Shown: positions 1 through 9,426, counted from the first letter of the stretch. The stretch: 64,000 bases of DNA from Streptomyces davaonensis JCM 4913 (GCF_000349325.1 NC_020504.1:8040326-8104325), one strand, 5' to 3'. Program-made: numbers and translations. Notes: generated by a model not told the origin, from the sequence alone.

Positions 1-1230
1 GCCCCAGCTGTCGGCCAGGAAGCCGACCGTGGTCGGGAAGACAGCGCCCACCGCGCGGCCGGTGTTGTACGTGAAGCCCTGTCCGGTGCCGCGCACCGCC
101 GTCGGGTACAGCTCGCTCAGATAGGACCCGAAGCCGCTGAAGATCGCCGACATGCAGAAGCCGAGCGGGAAGCCCAGCACCAGCAGCAGGGTGTTGGCGC
201 CGCTCGGGATGTTCGCGTACGCCAGGATGCAGACCGCCGACAGCAGTGCGAACAGCCAGATGTTGCGCCGCCTGCCGAGCCGGTCGGTGAGATAGCCGCC
301 GGTCAGATAGCCGAGGAAGGCGCCCGAGATCAGGAAGGTCAGATAGCCGCCCGTGCCGACGACCGACAGGCCGCGGTCCGTCTTCAGATAGGTCGGCACC
401 CATGTGGCCAGCGTGTAGTAGCCGCCTTGGACTCCGGTGGAGAGCAGCACGGCGAAGACGGTGGTGCGCAGCAGGCCGGGCGATCCGGCGGTGCCCCTCT
501 GGAAGATCGCGGCGAACGAGCCCTTCCCGGCGCTCCGTTCCCGTACCGCCACCGCCTGGGGCGCGTCGTGCACCCGGCGGCGCATCCAGACCACGAGCAG
601 CGCGGGCAGCGCGCCGGTCCAGAACATCACGCGCCACGCGAGGTCGTCGTCGAGCAGTGAGAACACCAGCGTGTACATGATCGCGGCGAGCGCCCAGCCG
701 ACCGCCCAGGAGCTCTGGATCGCGCCGAGGGTGCGGCCGCGATGCTTGGCGCTCGCGTACTCGGCGACCAGGATGGCGCCGACCGCCCACTCGCCGCCGA
801 AGCCCAGGCCCTGGAGCGCGCGGAAGACCAGCAGCGTCTCGTAGTTGGGCGCGAAACCGCAGGCGACCGTGAACACCGCGTAGGTGACGACGGTGATCAT
901 CAGCGCCTTGACCCGGCCGATCCGGTCCGCCACCACGCCCGCGAGCGCGCCGCCGACCGCGGAGACGACCAGCGTGACCGTGGTGAACAGGCCGGTCTGG
1001 CCGCTGTCCAGGCCGAAGTACGCGGCCAGCGCCACCATGCTCAGCGGCAGCGTGAAGTAGTCGTAGGAGTCCAGGGCATAGCCGCCGAATGCACCGGCGA
1101 AGGCGCGGCGGCCGCGCGGTCCCAGGGCGCGCAGCCAGCCCAGGGCGCCGTCGTCGGGGGCGTGTTCGGCGGCCGACCTGGTGTCGGAGGCGGTCGAGGT
1201 GGGGCTCGTGTTGGTCGGGGTCGTGCTCAT
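1..1230 (-). CDS. MFS metabolite/H+ symporter (C-terminus outside the window)
   Basis: The reverse strand is open from an ATG at 1230 to the window edge (410 codons, no stop). It encodes a polytopic protein of the major facilitator superfamily, closest in style to the aromatic-acid/organic-acid H+ symporters. A soluble N-terminus of about 40 residues is followed by the first helix (GYALDSYDYF), the cytoplasmic loop 2-3 motif DRIGR, and the second-half equivalent TDRLGRRRN, each marking one six-helix half. The last visible residues lie in helices 10-11, so only the end is missing. A GAGGTG ribosome site lies just upstream. It is divergent from the GntR gene, with a palindromic operator between them, so it is probably that regulator's target. 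The substrate cannot be told from sequence. Confidence 0.88.
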   Translation of the reverse strand, partial: MSTTPTNTSPTSTASDTRSAAEHAPDDGALGWLRALGPRGRRAFAGAFGGYALDSYDYFTLPLSMVALAAYFGLDSGQTGLFTTVTLVVSAVGGALAGVVADRIGRVKALMITVVTYAVFTVACGFAPNYETLLVFRALQGLGFGGEWAVGAILVAEYASAKHRGRTLGAIQSSWAVGWALAAIMYTLVFSLLDDDLAWRVMFWTGALPALLVVWMRRRVHDAPQAVAVRERSAGKGSFAAIFQRGTAGSPGLLRTTVFAVLLSTGVQGGYYTLATWVPTYLKTDRGLSVVGTGGYLTFLISGAFLGYLTGGYLTDRLGRRRNIWLFALLSAVCILAYANIPSGANTLLLVLGFPLGFCMSAIFSGFGSYLSELYPTAVRGTGQGFTYNTGRAVGAVFPTTVGFLADSWG

Positions 1231-1336
1231 GTGCACCTCGCAGAGGGAGGACGAAGGGTGCTGGGGACTGAGCCGTGCCGTGCGGAATTGAGCGGCGCCG
1301 CGGTGAGGGAGGCGGCGCCGTGCGTAGCAAAGTAGA

Positions 1337-1353
1337 GGATCGTTGAACGATCC
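1337..1353. promoter_or_regulatory. GntR/FCD operator palindrome
   Basis: GGATCGTTgAACGATCC is a perfect 8-1-8 palindrome. Its core TCGTTGAACGA fits the FadR-subfamily consensus TNGTNNNACNA. It lies between the divergent transporter and regulator genes, so it most likely controls both. A possible promoter for the regulator (TTGTTT at 1367-1372, 17-bp spacer, TTGAAT at 1390-1395) would start transcription at or next to the ATG at 1403, giving a leaderless mRNA. Confidence 0.7.
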
Positions 1354-1402
1354 CTCAATACCCATGTTGTTTCGTTCTTGTATCTGCGATTGAATTCCGG
1401 GC

Positions 1403-2110
1403 ATGGCAGAGCAGCTGACGGGTCTGGCCGACGACCGTGCCCTCCTCGGGCGCACCAGCACCGCCGAGCGGGTCTCGGACATCCTCAGGACCCGGATCGC
1501 CGAGGGGTACTTCCCGCCCGGCACACGGCTGTCGGAGGACAGCATCGGCGGCGCCCTCGGGGTCTCCCGCAACACGCTGCGCGAGGCGTTCCGGCTGCTC
1601 ACGCATGAACGCCTGCTCGTCCACGAGCTGAACCGGGGCGTCTTCGTCCGGGTTCTGACGGTCGAGGACGTCGAGGACATCTACCGCACCCGGATGCTCG
1701 TGGAGTGCGCGGTCGTGCGCGGGCTCGGGGAGCCGCCGTACGGGCTGGGTGATCTTGAGGAGGCCGTCGGGGAGGGGCAGCGGGCGGCGCGCGAAGGTGA
1801 CTGGAACGGAGTGGGTACGGCCAATATCCACTTCCACCGGGAGCTGGTGGCCCTGGCGGGCAGCGACCGCACCGACGAGCTGATGCGCAGTGTCTTCGCC
1901 GAACTGCGGCTCGCGTTCCATCTCGTGGACGATCCGCGGCGGCTGCATGAGCCGTACCTGGTCCGGAACCTGGAGATACTCCAGGCGCTTCAGAGCGGGG
2001 ACCGGGACAAGGCGGAGCGGCTTCTCGTGGTGTATCTCGAGGATTCGCTGCGGCGGGTCGTGGAGGTCTACCGGCGTCGGGTGGGGGAGGACGGGGTCGC
2101 GCTCGGCTGA
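1403..2110 (+). CDS. GntR-family transcriptional regulator, FadR/FCD type
   Basis: A 235-residue DNA-binding regulator. Residues about 15-85 form the winged helix-turn-helix (TSTAERVSDILRTRIAEG, then SRNTLREAFRLL as recognition helix). Residues about 95-220 form an all-helical FCD ligand-binding domain with the usual histidines (FHRELVALAG, LRLAFHLVDD) that hold a metal or acid ligand. Length is typical for the subfamily. No convincing Shine-Dalgarno precedes the ATG, consistent with leaderless translation. The divergent MFS transporter and the intervening palindrome suggest local substrate-responsive control of uptake of an organic acid. The effector is unknown. Confidence 0.9.
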   Translation: MAEQLTGLADDRALLGRTSTAERVSDILRTRIAEGYFPPGTRLSEDSIGGALGVSRNTLREAFRLLTHERLLVHELNRGVFVRVLTVEDVEDIYRTRMLVECAVVRGLGEPPYGLGDLEEAVGEGQRAAREGDWNGVGTANIHFHRELVALAGSDRTDELMRSVFAELRLAFHLVDDPRRLHEPYLVRNLEILQALQSGDRDKAERLLVVYLEDSLRRVVEVYRRRVGEDGVALG

Positions 2111-2226
2111 GAGCGGTTTCGTGCGACGTCGGTCACGTGCCGGGTGCCGTGCCAGGGCTGTGGCGCCGGAGTGACGGTCGGGGCATCTGCGTCGTTTGGG
2201 TCGTTGTCAGACCTAGGACCTAGTCT

Positions 2227-3759
2227 GTGCACCGTGACTTCGCCTGCATCGACGGACAGCGTTCCGCCCCAGCTCAGCGCGGGGCCGCGGCCCGCGCCGG
2301 GCCCGGCCGCCGACGAGGGACTGGCGCGGCGGCTGCGCGCGCTCGCCTGCACCGCCCGCTGCACGACCTGGACGCGCGCAAGGCGAACCTGGCCGGCGAG
2401 TACTCGGTGTACGGCATGGCGGAGGTGGCGCTCGCCGCCATCGATCTGGTCACCCTGAACATGGACTTCGACACGGGCGCCGACCACGACCAGATAGTGG
2501 CCCGGCTCATCCCGCGCATCGCCGCCCAGGCCCCGCGGCGGCCCGTCGCCGAGCACGAGCGCGTGGCGCGCTGGGTGCTGGAGAACCTGATCAACGTCGG
2601 CAGCGTCGACCGGGGATTCCGCGCTGTTTACGGCACTTTCGCCCCCGATGGCACGTATGTCCGACGAGACTACGACTTCAAGCTGATCGAGGAGGTGCCG
2701 GGCCCCGGCGGCACGGTGTACCTCCGCACCACGGACGAAGCGGTCAACGTCCTCGTCGGCGCGCTGGACACCGATGTCACCAGCGCGCAGATCGCCGCCG
2801 AGGTCAAGCTGGAGGTGCTGATCAGCCGAGGACGCCTCGCCGACGCCCAGCTCGCCGCCGAACAGGCCCGCTACCGGACCGTGCAGTACTCCGAGACCCT
2901 GCGCAGGGCCCTGGACGCGACCCGGCGCAACGTCCGCGCGGTGGACTGGCTCCAGACGGTGCCCGACATGATCGCCGAGGCGCTGGACCACGTCGCCGAC
3001 CGGTACCGCCATGAGAACGCGATCCTCACCAACATCCGCAAGGCCCGGGACGAGTCCGAGGACCCCGAGCACAAGCGGCGCGCCGCCGAACTCGTCGACA
3101 TCGTCAAGGACTGCATCCGGCGGCACACGCAGCTTCAGTCCCGTCTGCTGGAGGCAGGGCCGCTGTTCCGCGCGGAACAGGACCGCCAGGCCTTCGCGAC
3201 CCCCATGACGACTTCGGGGATCGATCTCTACGGCCATCTCGTCGCGCCCGTGCTGCCGTTGCCCGTGGAGCAGGCGGTGCGGGTCACGGACGCGTTCTTC
3301 GCGCGCGGGACCGGGCTGCGGACACCGGTGTCGGTACGGGTCGCGGACCTGGTGGACATACTGCTGACGCCGCCGGTGGAGCGCGAGCATCTGGGTGCGG
3401 AGATGCCGGAGCCGGACCTCATCGCCACGCCGGACGACAGCCGGTTCAGCGAGGAGCAACTGGCTGCGGCCATGGAGCTGCTGGACCTGCCGGCGGACGC
3501 GCCGCGTCGGCTGTCGGGGCTGCTGGCGCAGGCGCGTCGGTCGGATCCCGATCTGCCCTATCTGGTCGCCCTGTTGGCGGTGCACGCGGCCAGCCCGGCG
3601 GTCGGGACCGCCTATCGGCAGGGCGAGGAGAAGTTGCTGTTCGCCGTGGACGACGGGACGGAACTGGACGACCCGGAGTTCGGCGGCGCGGACCTGATCG
3701 TCGGCACGGCCCTGCTGGACGCGGCAGGGATGGCCGCGGACAGGACGGAAGCAGCATGA
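2227..3759 (+). CDS. MksF/JetA-like kleisin-type subunit of an SMC complex (apparent N-terminal frameshift)
   Basis: First gene of a three-gene operon with a kite-like protein and a giant SMC ATPase, matching the F-E-B (JetA-JetB-JetC) order of MksBEF/Wadjet systems. At about 500 residues it has the usual MksF/JetA length; assignment rests on context and size, not on a motif. It is soluble and largely helical, with an N-terminal winged-helix-like part, a central helical stretch (residues about 190-330) and an acidic C-terminus. The reading frame is odd: the first ~44 codons of the long open frame are Arg/Ala-rich nonsense. A better N-terminus starts at GTG 2234 (protein begins VTSPASTDSVPPQL) in another frame and joins the long frame if one C is added to the CCC run at 2355-2357. 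If the base is truly missing, translation may instead begin internally, for example at ATG 2416. Confidence 0.6.
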   Translation: MHRDFACIDGQRSAPAQRGAAARAGPGRRRGTGAAAARARLHRPLHDLDARKANLAGEYSVYGMAEVALAAIDLVTLNMDFDTGADHDQIVARLIPRIAAQAPRRPVAEHERVARWVLENLINVGSVDRGFRAVYGTFAPDGTYVRRDYDFKLIEEVPGPGGTVYLRTTDEAVNVLVGALDTDVTSAQIAAEVKLEVLISRGRLADAQLAAEQARYRTVQYSETLRRALDATRRNVRAVDWLQTVPDMIAEALDHVADRYRHENAILTNIRKARDESEDPEHKRRAAELVDIVKDCIRRHTQLQSRLLEAGPLFRAEQDRQAFATPMTTSGIDLYGHLVAPVLPLPVEQAVRVTDAFFARGTGLRTPVSVRVADLVDILLTPPVEREHLGAEMPEPDLIATPDDSRFSEEQLAAAMELLDLPADAPRRLSGLLAQARRSDPDLPYLVALLAVHAASPAVGTAYRQGEEKLLFAVDDGTELDDPEFGGADLIVGTALLDAAGMAADRTEAA

Positions 3760-3808
3760 GCCGAGAGACGACACAGGGTCGACAGACAGCACAGCAAGGA
3801 GCACAACC

Positions 3809-4690
3809 GTGACAGAGCACGTCGAGTGGAGCGAGCCGGAAGCCGCTGCCCCCGCCGCCGGCGCCGCCGTCACGCCCGCCGACGCCGCAGACGCCGCGCG
3901 TCTGGTGGCCTTCGGCCTCCAGCCGAAGCTCCAGCCCGCGCGGGACCAGGAGTACACCGAGCTGCTGCGGCGCTACCGCGAGGACCCGCCGTTCGCACGG
4001 CTCGCGGACGCCGTGGCCGCCGGGCTCGGCCTGGTCGTGCTGGAGGTCTCCCCGCGCGCGGGGATGGCGGTGACCGCCGCGGAGGACTCGGTGTTCGCCG
4101 TGCGCATGGGCGACTACTCCCGCCGAACCTCCGCCGACGGCGGCGACCGGTTCCTGCACGGCCTCGCCCATCTCGCGGTCGCCGCCATGGCGTTCCCGCG
4201 GCCCGAGGACCTCGCCGATGACGGCTACATCGGGCGCGTCTCCGTCAACGGCGTCGACGCGTTCGTACGCCAGGCCTGCCGACGGCTGGAGGAGCGGGCC
4301 GAGATCCAGGGCGAGAACACCGATCCGGCCACCGACGCACCCGGTCTGGAGGCCGCCTGGCGGATCTGGGCCAGACGCACCGCCACCGGCGCCACCAAGG
4401 ACGCCCGCCGGCTCGCCGGGTCGACCACCGGCATCGTCGGCAAGGCCGTCGCGTTCCTCACCGACTCCGGGTTCCTCCAGCGGACCGGCGACGACAACGG
4501 CGGTACGTACCGCACGACGGCCCGCTACCAGCTCCAGGTGCGGGACATGGCGGGCAGCGCCGCGCTGGCCGAGCTGCTGGAGCTGGGCGTCGTCCCGGTC
4601 ACCGACGGCTCGGCGACGCTGCTGCCGCCCGAGGAGACCGACGACCTGGACCTGGTGGCCGACGCCGGACTGCCGTTCCACTCCGCCTGA
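3809..4690 (+). CDS. MksE/JetB-like kite subunit of the SMC complex
   Basis: A 293-residue soluble protein starting at GTG 3809 behind a good AAGGAG site, 49 bases after the kleisin-like gene and 37 bases before the SMC gene, so the three are surely one operon. The first ~45 residues are Ala/Pro-rich and probably disordered. Residues about 50-220 look like tandem winged helices (LLRRYREDPPFARLADAVAAG, then TGIVGKAVAFLTDSGFLQRTG as a recognition-helix/wing pattern), as expected for kite proteins that bind the kleisin and DNA. The C-terminus is acidic. It is longer than typical JetB (about 200 residues). The family assignment is inferred from operon position and fold-like pattern. Confidence 0.6.
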   Translation: MTEHVEWSEPEAAAPAAGAAVTPADAADAARLVAFGLQPKLQPARDQEYTELLRRYREDPPFARLADAVAAGLGLVVLEVSPRAGMAVTAAEDSVFAVRMGDYSRRTSADGGDRFLHGLAHLAVAAMAFPRPEDLADDGYIGRVSVNGVDAFVRQACRRLEERAEIQGENTDPATDAPGLEAAWRIWARRTATGATKDARRLAGSTTGIVGKAVAFLTDSGFLQRTGDDNGGTYRTTARYQLQVRDMAGSAALAELLELGVVPVTDGSATLLPPEETDDLDLVADAGLPFHSA

Positions 4691-4727
4691 ACACCCCCCA
4701 CCTGCCGAAGACTTACGAGAGTCCGCC

Positions 4728-7700
4728 ATGTACGAGCTGTCCCGGGTCCGCCTCTACTCCATCGGTCCCGCCGGTGCGCGCTACGCCGACACCGTGCTTG
4801 ACCTGCGGGGCGTGGGCGAGCCCGTGCCCGACCCCGCCCCCACCCAGGCGGAGTTCTTCGAGGAGGAGCCCGTCGGCCCGCCGCGCCGGCCCGCGCCCGC
4901 GGGCGTGCTCTTCCTGGAGAACGGCGGCGGCAAGTCGGTGCTGCTCAAGCTGATCTTCTCGGTGATGCTGCCGGGCCACCGCAACACCCTGGGCGGTGCC
5001 AGCTCCGGCGTGCTGCGCAAGTTCCTGCTGGCCGACGACTGCGGCCATGTCGCCCTGGAGTGGCAGCACACGCTGACCGGTGAGTGCGTGGTGGTCGGCA
5101 AGGTGAGCGAGTGGCGCGGGCGGCAGGTCTCCAACGACCCGCGGAAGTTCGCCGAGGCCTGGTACTCCTTCCGGCCAGGGCCCGGACTCTCGCTGGACAA
5201 CCTGCCCGTCGCCGAGTCCACCGCCGTACGGCCGCCCGTCGAGGGCGCGTCCGGCGCGCAGGGGCGGCGGCGCACCATGAAGGGCTTCCGGGACGCGCTC
5301 ACCGAGGCGGGGAAGGCGTATCCGCATCTGGAGGTGCACTGGGAGGAGATCCACGACCGGTGGATCGAGCACCTCGGCGACCTCGGCCTCGACCCCGAAC
5401 TCTTCCGCTACCAGCGAGAGATGAACGCCGACGAGGGCGAGGCCGCGGGCCTGTTCGCGGTGAAGAAGGACTCCGACTTCACCGACCTGCTGCTCCGCGC
5501 GGTCACCGACACCCGGGACACCGACGGGCTCGCCGACCTGGTCAGCGGCTTCGGCAACAAGCTCGGCCGGCGCGCCGAGCTGATGGCCGAACGGGACTTC
5601 ACCGCCGGGTCCGTCGATCTGCTCGGGCGGATCGTGGAGGCCGCCGAGGCGCGCTCACGCGCGCGTGACATCCACGCCGGGGCCGAGCGCCGTACCCGGA
5701 CCCTGGCCCGGAGGCTGTCCGCGCGCGGCGTCCAGGAGCGGGTGCGGGCCGCGGACCTCGCCCAGCGGGTGACCGCCGCCGCCTACGCCGTCACCCACGC
5801 CGAGTCAGGGCGGGGGCGCAGCGCGTCGATCGCCGCCGAACTCGCCTACCGGCACGCCTCGCTGGCCCTCGCCGCCGCCGAGAAGTCGGCCGCCGCGCAG
5901 AAGCGCGAACTGGCCGAGGCCCGCACCCTGCACTCCGCGTGGCAGGCCGCCGAGGCGGTGCTGCGCCACCGCGCCGCCGCCGACCGGGTCGCTCGTGTGG
6001 CCGCCGCCATCCAGGAGGCCGAGCGCGACGCGGCCCCCGCCCTCGCCGCCCGCGCGAAGGCCGCCGTCGATCTCGTACGCGCGCTGCACTCGGCCGCGGA
6101 AAGCGCCGAGACCCTCGCCAACGAGGGCGAGGAGCGGTCCGCCGCGCTCCAGGAAGCCGGCGAGGCCGCCCACCGGGACTCCACCTCCGCCGCCACCGAG
6201 GCCCAGCGCGCCCGCAGCGAGATCGGGCACCTCAAACAGCGGCTCAGCGAGGTCGAGCAGGAGACCGCCGAGGCCGTGCGGGCCGGCTGGCTGGACGACA
6301 GCGCCCCCGACGCCGACCCTGCCCGCGCCGCGCTGGCCGCGAGCGACGCCGAGAAGAGCGCCGTAGCCGCCTGGGACACCGCGCGGGAGGCCTCCCGGCG
6401 GGCGTCGGAGCACGCGCGCGAGGCGGCCGGTACGGAGTCCCGCGCGGAGCTGACCGCGGCCCGCGCGTCCGACGCGGCGACGGCGGCGGAGCGGTCCTAC
6501 GAGGCCGAACGGCGGCTCGCCGAGGCACTGGCGGCCGAGGAGCGGCTGGCCGAGCTGCTCAGCCTGACGGGGGAGGCCCGGACCACGGTTCCGCACCCGC
6601 GCGGGGAAGACGGGAGGGCACTGAGCCCCGAGGAACTCGACCGCTTCGCCGACGAGTTGCGTGAACTCCTCGACGACGCCGTCTCCTCCGCCGAGCGGCA
6701 GCTCTTCGAGCTGCGGACCGCCGCGGCCGACGACTCCCGGATCCTCGGCGCCCTCGGCGACGGCGGACTGCTGCCGCCGGGACCGGATGTGCTGGCCACC
6801 GTGGAGTTCCTCGGCGAGCACGGCATCCCCGCGCTGCCCGGCTGGCGCTACCTCGCCCAGGCCGTCGACCCGGTCGACCACGCGCGCGTGCTGGCCGCCC
6901 GGCCCGAACTGGTCGACGGCGTGATCATCACCGACCCCGACACGCACGCGCGTGCCCGCGAGACGCTCAACGACGCGGCCCTGCTGCCCCGCTCGGCCGT
7001 GGCCGTCGGCACCGCCGCCGCCCTCCTCGCACCCACGCCGGGCGCCGACGCATCGAGCGGCGACGTCTTCCTCGTACCGCCGAACCCGGCCATGCACGAC
7101 GAGCACGCCGCCGACGAGGAGCGGCAGGCGCTGAGGGCGCGGGCGACCGAGCGGGACGGCGAGATCCGCACGCTCGCCGCCCGGCTCGGCAAGGACCGGG
7201 AGCTGGCCGCGCGCCTCGCCTCCTGGCGTACCGGCTGCCCGGCCGGACGGCTGGTCGAACTGGCCGAGGCCGCCCGGGAGGCGCGCGCGTTCGCCGAGGA
7301 GGCCGAGGCCGAGCTGGCCGAGGCGCGGACCGTACGCGCGGAGGCCGACGAGGCCGCCACCGAGGCAGGCCAGGTCCGCGATGAGCGGCAGGAGGCCGCG
7401 CAGAAGGCCCGGCGCGCCGCCGACGCCCTCGCCGGGCTCGCCTTCCGGCTGCGCGAGCGGGCCGGCTGGCAGGCGAAGCTGCGCGAACTCGCCGACGAGG
7501 CCACCGAGTCGGAGGCCCGCGCCCAGACCTGCCTGGAGCGGGCCCGCGCCGCCGACGAGGACCGGCGCGCCGCCCAGCGCGCCGCCGACGACGCCCGCCG
7601 CACCGCGCGGGCCCTGCGTGCCGAGCGCTCCGAGATCGCGGGCGCCCCCGACGACGTACCGGAGGCCGACGCGGACGCCCCGAAGGCGTCGCTGCCCGCC

Positions 7701-9323
7701 CTGCGCGAGGCGTACCGGGCTGCCTCGCAGGTGTACGAGAAGGTCGGCGTCGGCGCCGATCTGCGGGCCGAGCAGGCGCGGGCGGAGAGCGACGAGAGCG
7801 CGGCGCGCGCGGAACTGGACCGGCTCAGCAACAAGGTCCGTACCCGCGCGGAGCAGTTGCTCCAGTCGCCCGACGGCTCCGACGGGCCGTCCCGGCAGGC
7901 GGCCGTCGCCCGCGCGGAGGAGCTGGTGCAGCTCCTGGAGACGCGGATGTCGACCGCGAGCGAACAGCTCGGCCGACTGCGCGGCGAGGCCGAGCGGCAC
8001 GCGCCCGAGGACGGCGAGGCGCACACCGAGCTGTCCGAGGAGCTCCAGCCGCGCGACGCCGAGCACGCCCAGGCGCTGCTGCGCACGGCCACCGCCGAAC
8101 TGGCCTCGCGCACCGAGGCGTTGGGCCAGGCCCGGGAGGCGCACTCCGAGCTGCTGGACGCCCACCGCGCCGCCGAGGACGCGGCCGGCGGCTTCGACGA
8201 GATCGCCGCGATGCTCCGCGACCTGCTGCGCGAGCACGCCACGGACGAGGAGCAGGAGGAGCCCGAGCCGTACCCCGGCAGCCCGGAGGAGGCCCGGCAG
8301 TCCGCCGCCGAGGCCCGCCGCTCGCTGCGCGGCTGCGCCGCCGACCTCTCCGCCGCCGAGTCCGCCGTGCGCGAGGCGAGCGATGTGCTGGTACGGCACG
8401 CCAACGCCACACGGTACGAGCAGGTACGCACCCCCGCGCGGCAGCAGATCCGCGAGTTGCCCGCCTCCGCGCTGCCCGAGCACGCACAGAAATGGGCCGA
8501 CGCCTTCGCGCCCCGACTTCGGGTTCTCACCGATGAGTTGGAGCAGTTGGAGCGCAACCGCGACTCCATCGTGGACCGGCTGCGCGGCCTGGTGGAGTCG
8601 GCGCTCGCCACGCTCCGCTCGGCCCAGCGGCTGTCCCGGCTGCCCGAGGGCCTCGGCGAGTGGTCGGGACAGGAGTTCCTGCGCATCCGCTTCGAGGAAC
8701 CGGACCAGGCCACGCTCACCGAGCGGCTCGGCGAGGTGATCGACGAGGCCACCCGCGCGGCGGTGAAGAAGAACTCCGACCTGCGGCGGGACGGCATGTC
8801 CCTGCTGCTGCGCGGAGTTGGCGCCGCCCTCCAGCCCAAGGGCGTAGCCGTCGAGATCCTCAAGCCGGACGCGGTACTGCGCGCGGAGCGTGTGCCCGTC
8901 GGGCAGATGGGCGATGTGTTCTCCGGCGGGCAGCTCCTCACCGCGGCCATCGCGTTGTACTGCACTATGGCCGCCCTGAGGTCGAACGACCGGGGCCGCG
9001 ACAAGCACCGGCACGCGGGCACGCTGTTCCTCGACAACCCCATCGGCCGCGCCAACGCGACCTATCTGCTGGAACTCCAGCGAGCGGTCTCGGACGCCCT
9101 CGGCGTGCAGCTCCTGTACACCACCGGCCTGTTCGACACCACCGCGCTCGCCGAGTTCCCGCTGGTCATCCGGCTGCGCAACGACGCCGACCTGAGGGCG
9201 GGCCTGAAGTACATCAGAGTGGAGGAACACCTCCGCCCGGGCCTTCCGCAACAGGCCCAGGCGGAGGAGGCGGTCCACAGCGAGATCACGGCGACACGGA
9301 TGTACAAGAGGCCGCAGGGCTGA
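4728..9323 (+). CDS. Large SMC-like coiled-coil ATPase (MukB/MksB/JetC-like)
   Basis: A 1531-residue protein with split ABC-ATPase halves. The Walker A motif is at residues 64-70 (ENGGGKS), the ABC signature FSGGQLL is near 1398-1404, and the Walker B motif TLFLDNP is near 1431-1437. The ~1000 residues between are almost continuous Ala/Glu/Arg-rich heptads, broken near residues 680-790 by a globular hinge-like region (LGEHGIPALPGWRYLAQAV onward). These are the hallmarks of SMC proteins that entrap or extrude DNA. It is nearer in size to MukB than to typical JetC (about 1100). The ATG at 4728 places the first beta strand (MYELSRVRLYSIG) directly before the ATPase core. It follows the kite and kleisin genes. 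No JetD-type topoisomerase-like nuclease is adjacent, so plasmid defence versus chromosome organisation is undecided. Confidence 0.85.
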   Translation: MYELSRVRLYSIGPAGARYADTVLDLRGVGEPVPDPAPTQAEFFEEEPVGPPRRPAPAGVLFLENGGGKSVLLKLIFSVMLPGHRNTLGGASSGVLRKFLLADDCGHVALEWQHTLTGECVVVGKVSEWRGRQVSNDPRKFAEAWYSFRPGPGLSLDNLPVAESTAVRPPVEGASGAQGRRRTMKGFRDALTEAGKAYPHLEVHWEEIHDRWIEHLGDLGLDPELFRYQREMNADEGEAAGLFAVKKDSDFTDLLLRAVTDTRDTDGLADLVSGFGNKLGRRAELMAERDFTAGSVDLLGRIVEAAEARSRARDIHAGAERRTRTLARRLSARGVQERVRAADLAQRVTAAAYAVTHAESGRGRSASIAAELAYRHASLALAAAEKSAAAQKRELAEARTLHSAWQAAEAVLRHRAAADRVARVAAAIQEAERDAAPALAARAKAAVDLVRALHSAAESAETLANEGEERSAALQEAGEAAHRDSTSAATEAQRARSEIGHLKQRLSEVEQETAEAVRAGWLDDSAPDADPARAALAASDAEKSAVAAWDTAREASRRASEHAREAAGTESRAELTAARASDAATAAERSYEAERRLAEALAAEERLAELLSLTGEARTTVPHPRGEDGRALSPEELDRFADELRELLDDAVSSAERQLFELRTAAADDSRILGALGDGGLLPPGPDVLATVEFLGEHGIPALPGWRYLAQAVDPVDHARVLAARPELVDGVIITDPDTHARARETLNDAALLPRSAVAVGTAAALLAPTPGADASSGDVFLVPPNPAMHDEHAADEERQALRARATERDGEIRTLAARLGKDRELAARLASWRTGCPAGRLVELAEAAREARAFAEEAEAELAEARTVRAEADEAATEAGQVRDERQEAAQKARRAADALAGLAFRLRERAGWQAKLRELADEATESEARAQTCLERARAADEDRRAAQRAADDARRTARALRAERSEIAGAPDDVPEADADAPKASLPALREAYRAASQVYEKVGVGADLRAEQARAESDESAARAELDRLSNKVRTRAEQLLQSPDGSDGPSRQAAVARAEELVQLLETRMSTASEQLGRLRGEAERHAPEDGEAHTELSEELQPRDAEHAQALLRTATAELASRTEALGQAREAHSELLDAHRAAEDAAGGFDEIAAMLRDLLREHATDEEQEEPEPYPGSPEEARQSAAEARRSLRGCAADLSAAESAVREASDVLVRHANATRYEQVRTPARQQIRELPASALPEHAQKWADAFAPRLRVLTDELEQLERNRDSIVDRLRGLVESALATLRSAQRLSRLPEGLGEWSGQEFLRIRFEEPDQATLTERLGEVIDEATRAAVKKNSDLRRDGMSLLLRGVGAALQPKGVAVEILKPDAVLRAERVPVGQMGDVFSGGQLLTAAIALYCTMAALRSNDRGRDKHRHAGTLFLDNPIGRANATYLLELQRAVSDALGVQLLYTTGLFDTTALAEFPLVIRLRNDADLRAGLKYIRVEEHLRPGLPQQAQAEEAVHSEITATRMYKRPQG

Positions 9324-9426
9324 ACAGTGTCCTCCTTGAGCCGACGCTGACTGCCTGAAACAGGGCGACCGGTGATGTTGAGGGCCGAATGAGCGGGGCT
9401 GGCCTGATCTGGTGCCTTGTCGCGGC

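Noticed and set aside
2204..2226. TTGTCA and TAGTCT upstream of the kleisin-like gene as a promoter
   Set aside because: The spacer is only 11 bp. TAGTCT may still be a -10 for a leaderless start at 2234, but no -35 supports it.
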